From: Sphingomonas flavescens
GTDB lineage: Bacteria > Pseudomonadota > Alphaproteobacteria > Sphingomonadales > Sphingomonadaceae
Reading direction: 5' to 3'
Length of the DNA: 64,000 bases
Assembly: GCF_030866745.1 (NCBI RefSeq)
Contig: NZ_CP133016.1
Coordinates: 1,784,001 to 1,848,000, forward strand
The notes beneath the pieces are model-generated. The model worked only from the letters and a program-made list of their open reading frames with translations, did not search any database and was not told the DNA's origin. Positions 45,588 to 52,668 of this stretch are shown here, one piece after another. The stretch's first letter is position 1. Every line of letters starts with the position of its first letter. A program made the position numbers and the translations under genes.

Positions 45588-46052
45588 TCAGGCCGCGCGA
45601 GCCTCGGGATATTCTGCAAACACGAGCATGGCCCGGGGATGTAGGCCGTTCACCGCGGCGATCAGCTGTCGTCCAAAGACGTCGAGGCAATGAAGCCCGC
45701 GCCCTTCGGGACAGCGGACATCAAGCCCGAAACTGTCCCAGATGGCGTTAGGGTCGCGGCGATACTCGCCGAGCATCGCGAACTGATCTTCCCACTGGTC
45801 GCGGGTGAAGCGGTCGCGGACACTGTCGGGCAGCGCCGCATAACGGATATCGTGCTCGGTGATGTTGAACAGCGCCCGCGACGTTTCGTCCACCAGATGC
45901 GGCAGCTCTTCAAGTTCGTCGTCCAGCAGGCGGTCGCGGACCCGCATGTCGAGCTGCCGCTCGATTTCGGCAACCCCGGGCAAATCGCGGAACAGGATTG
46001 GCGTCATGAAGCTGGAATCAACGAGATTCCAAGGAGTTCCATTGTCCGGCAT
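45588..46052 (-). CDS. Soluble protein of unknown function, acidic
   Basis: This 154-residue acidic protein has no signal peptide or membrane segment. It contains helical stretches LPGVAEIERQLDMRVRDRLL and LEELPHLVDETSRALFN, and a pair of cysteines near the C-terminus (DVRCPEGRGLHCLDVF) that form CPxxxxLHC-like spacing. GAAGGAGAGG precedes the ATG strongly. I do not recognise a family. Confidence 0.65.
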   Translation of the reverse strand: MPDNGTPWNLVDSSFMTPILFRDLPGVAEIERQLDMRVRDRLLDDELEELPHLVDETSRALFNITEHDIRYAALPDSVRDRFTRDQWEDQFAMLGEYRRDPNAIWDSFGLDVRCPEGRGLHCLDVFGRQLIAAVNGLHPRAMLVFAEYPEARAA

Positions 46053-46157
46053 CGCACACCTCTCCTTCCCATGAGGTCCCGCCGCGCATCATGAATCAGG
46101 CGAGTCGCGGAAGGAAGAGTCCGAATACGCTGGCGCCGCGAAAGCTGGGGATAGTCC

Positions 46158-46676
46158 TCAACGGACTGCGGTCAGCGTGGTGCGATTGCGCGCCAGCCAT
46201 TCATTCTTGGCGTCGTCGGTGAAGTCGACCTCCTTGAGCGTCACCAACAAGTCGCCGTCGCGGGTGGTGGTGAGCCGGATGGTGGCGGGCCGGTTGTCAT
46301 CGGTCGCCGTGACGGTTTCGACCAGCGTCCAGTGCGTGGCGTCCTTCGCCGCAGTCAGTTTCAGCGCCGAGGTCTCAACCTCGACCGTCTTGGCCTTCCG
46401 AAAGGTGGCGCTGCTTTCATGGGTGCCGTCCGCGGCGAGCATGGAGACTGTGGTGATGCGCACGTTCCCAGTCTTCGGCCCGTCGTCATAATCGGCGGTA
46501 CGGATCAGCGTGACGCTGTCCCCGCCGTCGCGGACCTCAACCTTCACCGGCAGCCCGAACCATTTGTCTGCCTGGTAATCACGGTATTCGAGCTTACCCT
46601 GCCAGCGGCCGACCAGGCTGGAACGGGCAGCGGCAATATCGGGCGCCGCGGCGGCAAACATCAGCAGAGCGATCAT
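46158..46676 (-). CDS. Secreted protein of unknown function, beta-rich
   Basis: This 172-residue protein has a short N-terminal hydrophobic stretch (MIALLMFAAAAPDIAAA) that can act as a signal peptide, followed by alternating hydrophobic-polar strands (SLVGRWQGKLEYRDYQ, VKVEVRDGGDSVTLIR, TIRLTTTRDGDLLVTLKEVD). The pattern suggests a beta-barrel such as lipocalin-like folds, but no family motif is clear. GAGGAGGGG precedes the ATG. It sits next to the MerR gene but reads on the same strand, after a 54-base gap. Confidence 0.65.
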   Translation of the reverse strand: MIALLMFAAAAPDIAAARSSLVGRWQGKLEYRDYQADKWFGLPVKVEVRDGGDSVTLIRTADYDDGPKTGNVRITTVSMLAADGTHESSATFRKAKTVEVETSALKLTAAKDATHWTLVETVTATDDNRPATIRLTTTRDGDLLVTLKEVDFTDDAKNEWLARNRTTLTAVR

Positions 46677-46730
46677 CGTCCCCTCCTCGGCGAAGTCTCT
46701 GCATCGGACGCATCGTCGGCAATACCGCCT

Positions 46731-47141
46731 CTAGGACCGTTCGAAAGCGGTGATGATCGGGCAAGGGCCCCTGCGTTTGTGAGCGCAGGCCGTGGCGAGT
46801 GCCGACAGCGCGTCGCGGGCTTCGGTCAACTCGGCGATCTTCGCGTCGATCGCAGCGACGCGGTCGCGGGCCAGTTCGCGGGCACGGACCCGGTCGTCGC
46901 CGGCGTCGAGGTCGAGCAGCTCCTTGATTTCGGCGAGGGTGAAGCCCGCGGCCTGGGCGCTGCGGATGAAACGCAGGCGTTTGACGTCGGCATCGCCGTA
47001 CCGGCGCACTTCGCCCGGCGGCCGCGCCGGCTCCGTCAGCAGTCCGCGCCGCTGATAATAACGCACCGTTTCCACCCCGACGCCTGCCGCTGCGGCGAGA
47101 CCGCCGATCGTGTCCGAAGTTCTCGCTTGATTCCGTACCAT
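46731..47141 (-). CDS. MerR-family metal-responsive regulator
   Basis: This 136-residue protein has the MerR helix-turn-helix and wing (VGVETVRYYQRRGLL, RRYGDADVKRLRFIRSAQAAGFTLAEI), a dimer coiled-coil and a C-terminal metal loop with C119 and C127 (CAHKRRGPCPII). The C-x7-C spacing with CPII matches CueR-type sensors of monovalent copper and silver; the extra cysteine of mercury MerR is not present where expected (family knowledge, my alignment). The ATG lies at the centre of the operator. It is divergent from the Cys-rich peptide gene, its likely target. Confidence 0.82.
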   Translation of the reverse strand: MVRNQARTSDTIGGLAAAAGVGVETVRYYQRRGLLTEPARPPGEVRRYGDADVKRLRFIRSAQAAGFTLAEIKELLDLDAGDDRVRARELARDRVAAIDAKIAELTEARDALSALATACAHKRRGPCPIITAFERS

Positions 47142-47157
47142 GGTACAGGGGTCATAC
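47127..47157 (+). promoter_or_regulatory. MerR-type promoter/operator for the Cys-rich peptide
   Basis: TTGATT (-35, 47127-47132), a 19-base spacer, then TCATAC (-10, 47152-47157). The spacer holds a perfect 12-base palindrome GTACCATGGTAC (47135-47146) and resembles the mer operator core. A 19-base spacer instead of 17 is the hallmark of promoters that MerR proteins untwist for activation (known). The regulator's own ATG is in the palindrome. Confidence 0.7.
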
Positions 47158-47205
47158 AGCCTTCACGCGGCGCGAATCAACGCGGCGCGGGACAGGAGAA
47201 ACACC

Positions 47206-47304
47206 ATGACCACCCAGAACGAATTGCAGACCAAGGCTGCCGAACTCGACACCCGCGGCGGGTGCCAGTGCAAACCATGCACCTGCAAGAATTGCAGCTG
47301 CTGA
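47206..47304 (+). CDS. Metallothionein-like 32-residue Cys-rich peptide
   Basis: The frame encodes a peptide with a 19-residue polar leader (MTTQNELQTKAAELDTRGG) and a C-terminal cluster CQCKPCTCKNCSC. Six cysteines occur as three CxC units separated by two residues, and the chain ends in Cys. Such clusters bind Cu(I), Zn or Cd as thiolate. AGGAGA lies eight bases before the ATG. No signal peptide, so it would act in the cytosol. It is alone between its MerR-type promoter and a strong terminator. I infer metal buffering. I do not recognise it as an SmtA, BmtA or MymT member. Confidence 0.7.
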   Translation: MTTQNELQTKAAELDTRGGCQCKPCTCKNCSC

Positions 47305-47311
47305 CCTTGTG

Positions 47312-47347
47312 ACGGGACACCGCCCGGCTGACTGGGCGGTGTCCTGT
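47312..47347. terminator. Bidirectional terminator hairpin
   Basis: An 11-bp perfect stem GGACACCGCCC/GGGCGGTGTCC with an 8-base loop extends to 14 pairs counting one G-U. It lies eight bases after the Cys-rich peptide stop and just before the end of the convergent ArsR gene. No long T-run follows, but the stem is strong enough to separate the two transcripts. Confidence 0.6.
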
Positions 47348-47348
47348 G

Positions 47349-47684
47349 CTAGGCGTCTGCCGGCATTGCCGCGTAGGCGGTCAGGATCGATTTGATCAGG
47401 CCGGGAAAGCGCGCATCGATCTCCGCGCAGCGCGAATAATTGCGCATCTCGATGCCTACCCGTTCGGAGCGGATCAGACCGGCGTCGCGCAGGATCTTGA
47501 AGTGCTGCGACAGCGAGGACTTGGGGATCACCCGGTCGCCTGCATCGGCCATCTGCGAACAGCGCTGGACGCAATCCGCTCCGGCAATCCCGGCGAAGAT
47601 CGCCGCCCGCTCCGGATCGGCGAGCGCGTGAAGGATCGCCTCAGGCCGGATATCGTCGGCGGAAGGGTGAAGCAGAGGACGCAT
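47349..47684 (-). CDS. ArsR-family helix-turn-helix regulator
   Basis: This 111-residue winged-helix repressor has the ArsR DNA-reading helix IPKSSLSQHFKILRDAGLI followed by RSERVGIEMRNYSRCAEID. The leading helices (ILHALADPERAAIFAGIAG) are standard. It has cysteines at DCVQRCS and SRCAEID, but not the ELCVCDL metal box of classical ArsR/SmtB, so the signal may be non-metal or redox. It is divergent from the SDR gene, and inverted repeats in between fit autorepression. ATG 47684 is chosen; the frame continues upstream but into the SDR gene. Confidence 0.82.
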   Translation of the reverse strand: MRPLLHPSADDIRPEAILHALADPERAAIFAGIAGADCVQRCSQMADAGDRVIPKSSLSQHFKILRDAGLIRSERVGIEMRNYSRCAEIDARFPGLIKSILTAYAAMPADA

Positions 47685-47706
47685 TTCGATTTTCAAATAG
47701 AGGTCC

Positions 47707-47742
47707 TTGAACCGCTGTTCAACAGTTCCATATTTCTGAACT
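47707..47742. promoter_or_regulatory. Operator candidates between ArsR and SDR genes
   Basis: Two inverted repeats lie in the 115-base divergent region: TTGAAC-CGCT-GTTCAA (47707-47722, perfect 6-bp arms) and AGTTC-N9-GAACT (47724-47742). They share a GTTC/GAAC half-site, as expected for adjacent dimer sites of an ArsR-type repressor. Confidence 0.5.
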
Positions 47743-47799
47743 ATCGGAGTAACGGACCGCGGTCGGCCCGTCAGAGCCGATCGGAGAAGGACAGGAAAA

Positions 47800-48546
47800 A
47801 TGGGAAAACTGGCAGGCAAGGTCGCGGTCGTGACGGGCGCATCGAAGGGCATCGGTGCGGGCATCGCCAAGGCACTGGCGGCTGAAGGCGCGTCCGTCGT
47901 CGTCAATTACGCGTCGAGCAAGGACGGCGCGGACGCCGTCGTCGACACCATCGGCCAGGCGGGCGGCAAGGCCGTCGCGGTGAAGGCCGACGTCTCGAAG
48001 GAAGCCGAGGCCAAGGGCCTGGTCGACGCCGCGATCGACGAGTTCGGGCAGCTCGACATCCTCGTCAACAACAGCGGGGTCTATGCCTTTTCGGCCATCG
48101 AGGACGTCAGCGAGGACGAGTATCGCCGCCAGTTCGACGTCAACGTGCTCGGCCCGCTGCTGACCACCAAGGCGGCCGTCCCGCACCTCAAGGACGGGGC
48201 GAGCGTGATCAACATTTCCAGCAACATCACCAGCGTGCTGGTGCCCCAGTCGGCAATCTACAGCGGCACCAAGGGCGCGCTCGACGCGGTGACGGGCGTG
48301 CTGGCCAACGAGCTCGCGCCGCGCGGCATCCGCGTGAACGCGATCCTGCCCGGCTACACCGAAACCGAAGGTACCGGGAATGCCGGCATCAGCGGCACCG
48401 AATTCGTCGACCAGCTGGTCGCCCAGACCCCGCTGGCCCGCGCCGGCACGCCCGACGACATCGCCAAGGTCGCGGTGTTCCTGGCGTCCAACGACAGCGG
48501 CTGGCTGACCGGGGAGCGCATTGCCGCCAGCGGCGGCATGCGTTGA
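47800..48546 (+). CDS. SDR family oxidoreductase under ArsR control
   Basis: This 248-residue short-chain dehydrogenase has the glycine motif VAVVTGASKGIGAGIA, NNSG (a variant of NNAG) in DILVNNSGVYAF, catalytic Ser in INISSNITS, YxxxK in IYSGTKGALDAV, and C-terminal GWLTGERIAASGGMR. The 3-oxoacyl-ACP reductase/glucose dehydrogenase-like subgroup cannot be narrowed. Its promoter region is shared with the divergent ArsR gene. GGAGAAGGACAGG precedes the ATG. Confidence 0.88.
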   Translation: MGKLAGKVAVVTGASKGIGAGIAKALAAEGASVVVNYASSKDGADAVVDTIGQAGGKAVAVKADVSKEAEAKGLVDAAIDEFGQLDILVNNSGVYAFSAIEDVSEDEYRRQFDVNVLGPLLTTKAAVPHLKDGASVINISSNITSVLVPQSAIYSGTKGALDAVTGVLANELAPRGIRVNAILPGYTETEGTGNAGISGTEFVDQLVAQTPLARAGTPDDIAKVAVFLASNDSGWLTGERIAASGGMR

Positions 48547-48552
48547 CCGGCC

Positions 48553-48590
48553 GAGGCGCGCGGCTCTCCTCTCCCCGGGTCGCGCGCCTC
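48553..48590. terminator. Terminator hairpin after the SDR gene
   Basis: A perfect 10-bp stem GAGGCGCGCG/CGCGCGCCTC with an 18-base pyrimidine-rich loop sits six bases after the SDR stop and 14 bases before the end of the convergent gene. No T-run, so termination is plausible but not certain. Confidence 0.5.
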
Positions 48591-48604
48591 CTATCGGGTC
48601 TACT

Positions 48605-48901
48605 CTAGCCCAAGCGCTTGCGGTTGGCGCGGACGCGCTTGCCGTAGGTGCCGATCGCGGCGCGCGCCGCTCCTTCGGGCGATTTCACCCGGCCGCTGGC
48701 GACCGCACCGGCAAGCTCGAAACCCGCCTCGACCTTTTCGCTGACCATCCGCTCCGCCTCCCGCACGGCGGGTCGTCCGCCGGCCATCATCCGCCAGCCG
48801 CGCATGGTCATCACCATCGCCGCGTCGGCCATCAGGAACGACGTGTCGAGCCAGAGGCGGCTCCAGGCGGCGGCGGTGGCGGCGGGAACGGGGCGGGTCA
48901 T
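48605..48901 (-). CDS. Small helical protein of unknown function
   Basis: This 98-residue Ala/Met/Arg-rich protein begins TRPVPAATAAAWSRLWLDTS and continues FLMADAAMVMTMRGWRMMAGG, with nine methionines in the first half. The second half is an amphipathic, basic helix ending GTYGKRVRANRKRLG. The overall pattern is reminiscent of phasin-like proteins, without a clear family hit in my reading. GAGGAT lies 8 bases before the ATG at 48901; the frame is open further upstream but weakly. Confidence 0.6.
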   Translation of the reverse strand: MTRPVPAATAAAWSRLWLDTSFLMADAAMVMTMRGWRMMAGGRPAVREAERMVSEKVEAGFELAGAVASGRVKSPEGAARAAIGTYGKRVRANRKRLG

Positions 48902-49028
48902 AAGCGGTATCCTCGATACGACGCGAACGGCCGCGCACCCCATCAACGTGCTGCACTGCAACATGGGTCCGAGCCTTTCGCCAAAGAGGCGGCTTAACAA
49001 CCTACGGACGCACCCCTAGGGCGGCGGC

Positions 49029-49484
49029 ATGAGCGAAGTCCGCATCCTGGTCGACGCCGACGCCTGCCCGGTGAAGGACGAGGTGTACAAGGTCGCGTGG
49101 CGGGGCGCGGTGCCGGTGACGGTGGTCAGCAACGCGCCGATCCGGGTGCCCGATCATGTGCTGATCGAGCGGGTGCTGGTGTCCGACGCCTTCGACGCCG
49201 CCGACGACTGGATCGCCGAGCGGGCGGATGCGCGGACGGTGGTCGTCACCGGCGACATCCTGCTGGCCAACCGCTGCCTGAAGCAGGGCGCGACGGTCAT
49301 CGGCCACAACGGCAAGCCCTTCACCAGCGCCAGCATCGGCGGTGCCATCGCGACGCGCGCCATCATGGCCGACCTCCGCGCGGGGGCCGGCATCACCGGC
49401 GGCCCGGCGCCGTTCGCGAAGGCCGACCGCTCACGGTTCCTGCAGGCGCTCGACGAGGCGCTGGTGCGATTGGCGAAGTCCTAA
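49029..49484 (+). CDS. YaiI/YqxD family protein (DUF188)
   Basis: This 151-residue protein matches the YaiI/YqxD family, a PIN-like or NYN-like nuclease-related fold: ILVDADACPVKDEVYKVAWR, VVSNAPIRVPDH, DAADDWIAERA, VVTGDILLANRCLKQGA and GKPFTSASIGGAIATRAIMADLR. The acidic residues D9, D11 and the DDW, TGD pieces could hold a metal. Function not established. Upstream 127 bases are shared with the divergent helical-protein gene. Confidence 0.9.
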   Translation: MSEVRILVDADACPVKDEVYKVAWRGAVPVTVVSNAPIRVPDHVLIERVLVSDAFDAADDWIAERADARTVVVTGDILLANRCLKQGATVIGHNGKPFTSASIGGAIATRAIMADLRAGAGITGGPAPFAKADRSRFLQALDEALVRLAKS

Positions 49485-49770
49485 GTCGTCGCTGGCCGCG
49501 CCAGGGCCTGCCCGCTTGATTACGCTGGCCCATGGTCCATATCGAAAGCATGACCGAGCATCCCGTCTTCGACCGGTCCCGGCTGCACCCAGGCAGCAGC
49601 ACCGCACGACTCTAACGCCCTGAGCGGGCCGCTGCCGCGTGGCAGCGCGCTTGGGGCCTCCCATAACCGAGCCGTGTCCGCCCCAGGCGGATGCACTTCG
49701 AAAATTCGATGGCGAGCGATGCGCCGCCGGCCCCGAGCCGGCGCGGCCGCCTCGCCAAGGGAGAAGACCA

Positions 49771-50181
49771 ATGAATGCCACCCAACCGGCGACCCACGGA
49801 CGTCCGCCGATCCATTTGCTGGCGGCGGAGTCGGACATGGTCGCCAGCCTCGCGCTGCGCGCCGAGCATCAGCAGCCGGTGGTCGCCGCCATGCTGCTGG
49901 AGGAGATCGAGCGCGCCGAGCTGCACGATGCGGACACGTTGCCCGAAGGCCACGTCGGCCTGAACTCGACCGTCGCCTTCGTCGACGAGCGCACGCACGA
50001 GATGCGCGAGCTGAAGCTGGTCATGCCGGGCGAGGCAAACATCGCCGAAGGGCGCATTTCGATCATGACGCCGATGGGCGCCGCGCTGTACGGGCTGGCG
50101 GCGGGCCATTCGATCGCCTGGCCCGACCTTCACGGAAACAGCCGGCCGATCCGCATCGTGCGGGTGACGCCGCCCGAGTGA
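49771..50181 (+). CDS. rnk: Rnk/GreA-type nucleoside diphosphate kinase regulator
   Basis: This 136-residue protein has an N-terminal helical hairpin (about 20-50, ALRAEHQQPVVAAMLLEEIE) and a C-terminal GreA/GreB-like FKBP-fold domain (LNSTVAFVDERTHEMRELKLVMPGEAN, RISIMTPMGAALYGLAAGHSI). This is the Rnk layout; Rnk binds RNA polymerase near the secondary channel (known). AAGGGAGA lies before the ATG. The 286-base region upstream holds several small hairpins (49631-49646, 49677-49691) but no supportable gene. Confidence 0.85.
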   Translation: MNATQPATHGRPPIHLLAAESDMVASLALRAEHQQPVVAAMLLEEIERAELHDADTLPEGHVGLNSTVAFVDERTHEMRELKLVMPGEANIAEGRISIMTPMGAALYGLAAGHSIAWPDLHGNSRPIRIVRVTPPE

Positions 50182-50190
50182 ACCCCGGCG

Positions 50191-50751
50191 CTATTCCGCC
50201 TGCAGCGTGTTAATTCCCGCGCTAGCATCTGTTTCCGGCGCGGGCGGCGGCACGTGCCGGTCGCGATAGCTGGGGATGTCGGGCGCGTTGGCCGCGGGCG
50301 GGTTGGCCTCCAGCCGCGCGATGTGGCGCTTCATCTCGGCGATCTCGCGCACCTGCGCGTCGATGATCCCGTCGGCCAGCTTGCGCACTTCCGGATCCCT
50401 GATGTGCGCCCGCTCGCTGGTCATGATCGCGATCGAATGATGCGGGATCATCGCCTTCATGTAGGCGACGTCGCCCACCGTTTCCTGGCTGCGCACCAGC
50501 CACAGAGCGATCGCGAAGACCGCAATGCTGCCGGCGACGATGCCGAGGTTCGCGGCGCGATTCCGGTACATCCCCCACATGAAGCCGATCATGATCAGCG
50601 CCATCACCGCGCCCATCAGCAGCGCCATCCACATTCGCGTCTGGCTGAACGCGACATGGTCGAGCGCGTAGGTGTTGAGATACATCAGCCCGAACATCAC
50701 CACGGTCGAGGTGGCGATCATCGCGGCAAAGCGGCCGTAACCCATGTTCAT
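50191..50751 (-). CDS. DUF305 membrane protein
   Basis: This 186-residue protein has three hydrophobic segments (about 10-30, 43-63, 72-90) and then a DUF305 domain: YMKAMIPHHSIAIMTSERA, ADGIIDAQVREIAEMKRHI. DUF305 proteins bind metals through a PHHxxA-type helix and are linked to copper handling in some bacteria (family knowledge). The tail is Pro-rich. ATG 50751 has GGAGG seven bases upstream. It converges on the Rnk-like gene (9-base gap). Confidence 0.85.
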   Translation of the reverse strand: MNMGYGRFAAMIATSTVVMFGLMYLNTYALDHVAFSQTRMWMALLMGAVMALIMIGFMWGMYRNRAANLGIVAGSIAVFAIALWLVRSQETVGDVAYMKAMIPHHSIAIMTSERAHIRDPEVRKLADGIIDAQVREIAEMKRHIARLEANPPAANAPDIPSYRDRHVPPPAPETDASAGINTLQAE

Positions 50752-50804
50752 TGGCAAACCTCCAGCAACGAAACGGTCGGGACCGCTTATGGTGGCGAAG
50801 GCTG

Positions 50805-51425
50805 TTACGCCGGAACGGCGCTGCCGATGGGGCCGATGTCCGCTTCTTCGCCGCGCGAGTAGGTGCCGACGAGGACGCCGGCGGCGAGGATGCGGCCGGA
50901 CACGTGGTCGATGAAATCGGCGCGGCCGGGGGAGTTCTTGTCGTCGGCCTCCGCGTCGGCGCTCAGCGCGAGGAGCTGGAAGATGTAATCGTGGCTGCCG
51001 TGGCCGGTCGGCGGGTCGGGCGGCAGCCAGCCTTCGCCGAAGCCCGAGTTGCGGCCGACGTCCTTGCCGTCCGCGCCCGCGCCGTCGGGGCGGATCGCGC
51101 CTTCGGGCAGGCTGCCGAGCGCCGGATCAATGTCGACGACGATGGCATGGACCATCGGCCGCGGCGTCGGCGCGTCGGGATCCTCGACGATCAGCGCCAG
51201 GCTGGCCGTCCCCTCCGGCACGCCGCGCCACAGCAAGGGCGGCGACACGCCCTCGCCATCGGCGGTGAAGCGCGGCGGCAAGCGTCCGCCGGGCGCGAAG
51301 GCGGGGCTGGTCAGGTCGAGCGAGGCGGCGCCGGCGAGGTCGAGGCGGGCCAGCGTCAGCTTGTCATGCCCGGCGCGGACGTTCGCGAGCGCCGCGCCGA
51401 GCCAGTGGGGGATGTGTTCAAGCAT
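50805..51425 (-). CDS. YbhB/YbcL-like PEBP family protein
   Basis: This 206-residue protein has the phosphatidylethanolamine-binding-protein fold: SPAFAPGGRLPPRFTADGEGVSPP, VEDPDAP(T), PMVHAIVVDI and GHGSHDYIFQLLALSA. These cover the DPDxP and GxxR-type ligand-pocket motifs. Bacterial homologues (YbhB, YbcL) are of uncertain role. It has an N-terminal 25-residue extension (MLEHIPHWLGAALANVRAG). It lies 53 bases upstream of the DUF305 gene on the same strand. Confidence 0.88.
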   Translation of the reverse strand: MLEHIPHWLGAALANVRAGHDKLTLARLDLAGAASLDLTSPAFAPGGRLPPRFTADGEGVSPPLLWRGVPEGTASLALIVEDPDAPTPRPMVHAIVVDIDPALGSLPEGAIRPDGAGADGKDVGRNSGFGEGWLPPDPPTGHGSHDYIFQLLALSADAEADDKNSPGRADFIDHVSGRILAAGVLVGTYSRGEEADIGPIGSAVPA

Positions 51426-51791
51426 GCGGGGGTGAACGCTCCGGTTCCAACCCGGATGCAGTCCTCACCACGTTCTCCGGAGAACCTACCGCCGGAACGT
51501 GCTTGGGGATAAGTATCGTTCGTCACTTGTTCCCAGGCCGTGTTCGCGCAATGTTCGCATAGCCAACGTGAGTCGCATTCGCATTTCCGAGGAGATTCGC
51601 ATGATAACGTAGGAACTTAGATCGCATCACCTGCTCCCACTGACTGACTAACGGGTTGGGTTTAGCTCGGGCTCGCCGGCGGAAACGTAAAGCTTATGCT
51701 TGATACCAGAAGCGGGATCATCGGCTCATCGAAAACCTCAGTACGCGCAGGCACGGGAAGCATTCGGCACATCCTCAAGGAGGAGTGGCAT
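51426..51791. other. 366-base gene-free stretch before the low-GC patch
   Basis: No supportable gene or tRNA is present. The sequence contains GGAAC-N18-CGTT (51494-51520), a slightly over-spaced look-alike of an EcfG promoter, and repeats of GTTCGC/ATTCGCAT (for example TTCGCGCAATGTTCGCAT). From about 51540 the composition becomes noticeably richer in A and T than the genes to the left. The stretch ends with AGGAGGAG, the ribosome site of the next gene. Confidence 0.5.
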
Positions 51792-51953
51792 ATGGATCTT
51801 CAGAAGTTCATTCACATGGACGATCGCTGGATGTGGCGGTGGTACATCACCGACCGCCGCGGAGCGCTTTTGTCCATGTCACTTGGACAGTTTTCAACGC
51901 GGGAAGAAGCGTTGAGAGACCTTGAAGCCATTCGCCTCGCCATAGCGGCCTAA
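51792..51953 (+). CDS. YegP/DUF1508-like short protein
   Basis: This 53-residue product (MDLQKFIHMDDRWMWRWYIT start) resembles the core strand-helix unit of the YegP/DUF1508 family: RWYITDRRGALLSMSLGQFSTREEALRDLEAI. Family members usually have two such units, so this may be a single-unit form. The strong AGGAGGAG site fixes the ATG. Its neighbours on both sides are of lower GC than the surrounding genes. Confidence 0.55.
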   Translation: MDLQKFIHMDDRWMWRWYITDRRGALLSMSLGQFSTREEALRDLEAIRLAIAA

Positions 51954-52007
51954 AAGGAAGCCGAGCGGCTCTCGTTGGCACCGGCGCTTTCTTGGTGAGG
52001 TAGTTTG

Positions 52008-52658
52008 ATGGCTGGGAAAAAATTCACGCGATATTTCCGTGACCCCGCATTTCGCGAAGCGGTCGACCAGCAATTCGCGCACGCCGATCAGGCGACCGTC
52101 AGTGGGAAATGGATCACTTACGCGATTCACGATCCGACGCTGTCGGATGCCATTGCGAACCGAGTTGAAGGGACGATAATTTACGTTGGCCAATCGAAAG
52201 AATTTCGGAAACGCGTTCGGAAGCGTTTTAGAAACGCGGGAACGGCGGTTGGTCGTCCGAAGGACCGCATTGATGGCTCGTGCTACGACATAATGGCGCG
52301 AGGCGGCGTTCCGAGATTCTCAGTCTTAGAAACGACCGAAAATGCGCTCGATTCATTAGTCTCAGAGACCAACTGGACGAAGCGTCTTCGAGCGGCCGGT
52401 TACAGGCTACTAAATCAATGGACTGAGCAGAAGTTCGGTGGACGTGAAATCGACCGACATACGGTGCCGCACAATTGGATTTGGCCTTTGACAGCAGAGG
52501 ACGCAGTCGGTTCAAGAATCGATCTGGTAGTTAGCGATCTGGAGTGTCCCGATCAGATGGTAGCTGATCTAGCCGCTTTTCCTCCGAACACCCGCCTTCG
52601 AGAAATTCGTGACTTGTTGAAAGGCAAAGGGCGTCAATCGAGGATCGTCGTTCGATAG
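52008..52658 (+). CDS. Divergent GIY-YIG-type nuclease-like protein
   Basis: This 216-residue protein has a GIY-YIG-like core (about 50-140). The first two strands read GTIIYVGQSKEFRKRVRKRF, where YVG replaces YIG and the two arginines follow; late LVSETNWTKRLRAAGYRLLN supplies the metal-binding Glu and the LLN end of the fold. The first 50 residues and the C-terminal 75 (WIWPLTAEDAVGSRID and on) are not assignable. Counts for 60-base lines inside give 28-33 G or C, well below the surroundings, so recent acquisition is likely. Confidence 0.65.
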   Translation: MAGKKFTRYFRDPAFREAVDQQFAHADQATVSGKWITYAIHDPTLSDAIANRVEGTIIYVGQSKEFRKRVRKRFRNAGTAVGRPKDRIDGSCYDIMARGGVPRFSVLETTENALDSLVSETNWTKRLRAAGYRLLNQWTEQKFGGREIDRHTVPHNWIWPLTAEDAVGSRIDLVVSDLECPDQMVADLAAFPPNTRLREIRDLLKGKGRQSRIVVR

Positions 52659-52668
52659 TAGGACCGCC

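Noticed and set aside
49532..49615. 27-codon frame (MVHIESMTEHPVFDRSRLHP start)
   Set aside because: No ribosome site and no neighbour coupling; length and composition are within chance for this gap.
51494..51520. GGAAC-N18-CGTT as an EcfG promoter
   Set aside because: The spacer is one base longer than the accepted range and no stress gene follows directly.
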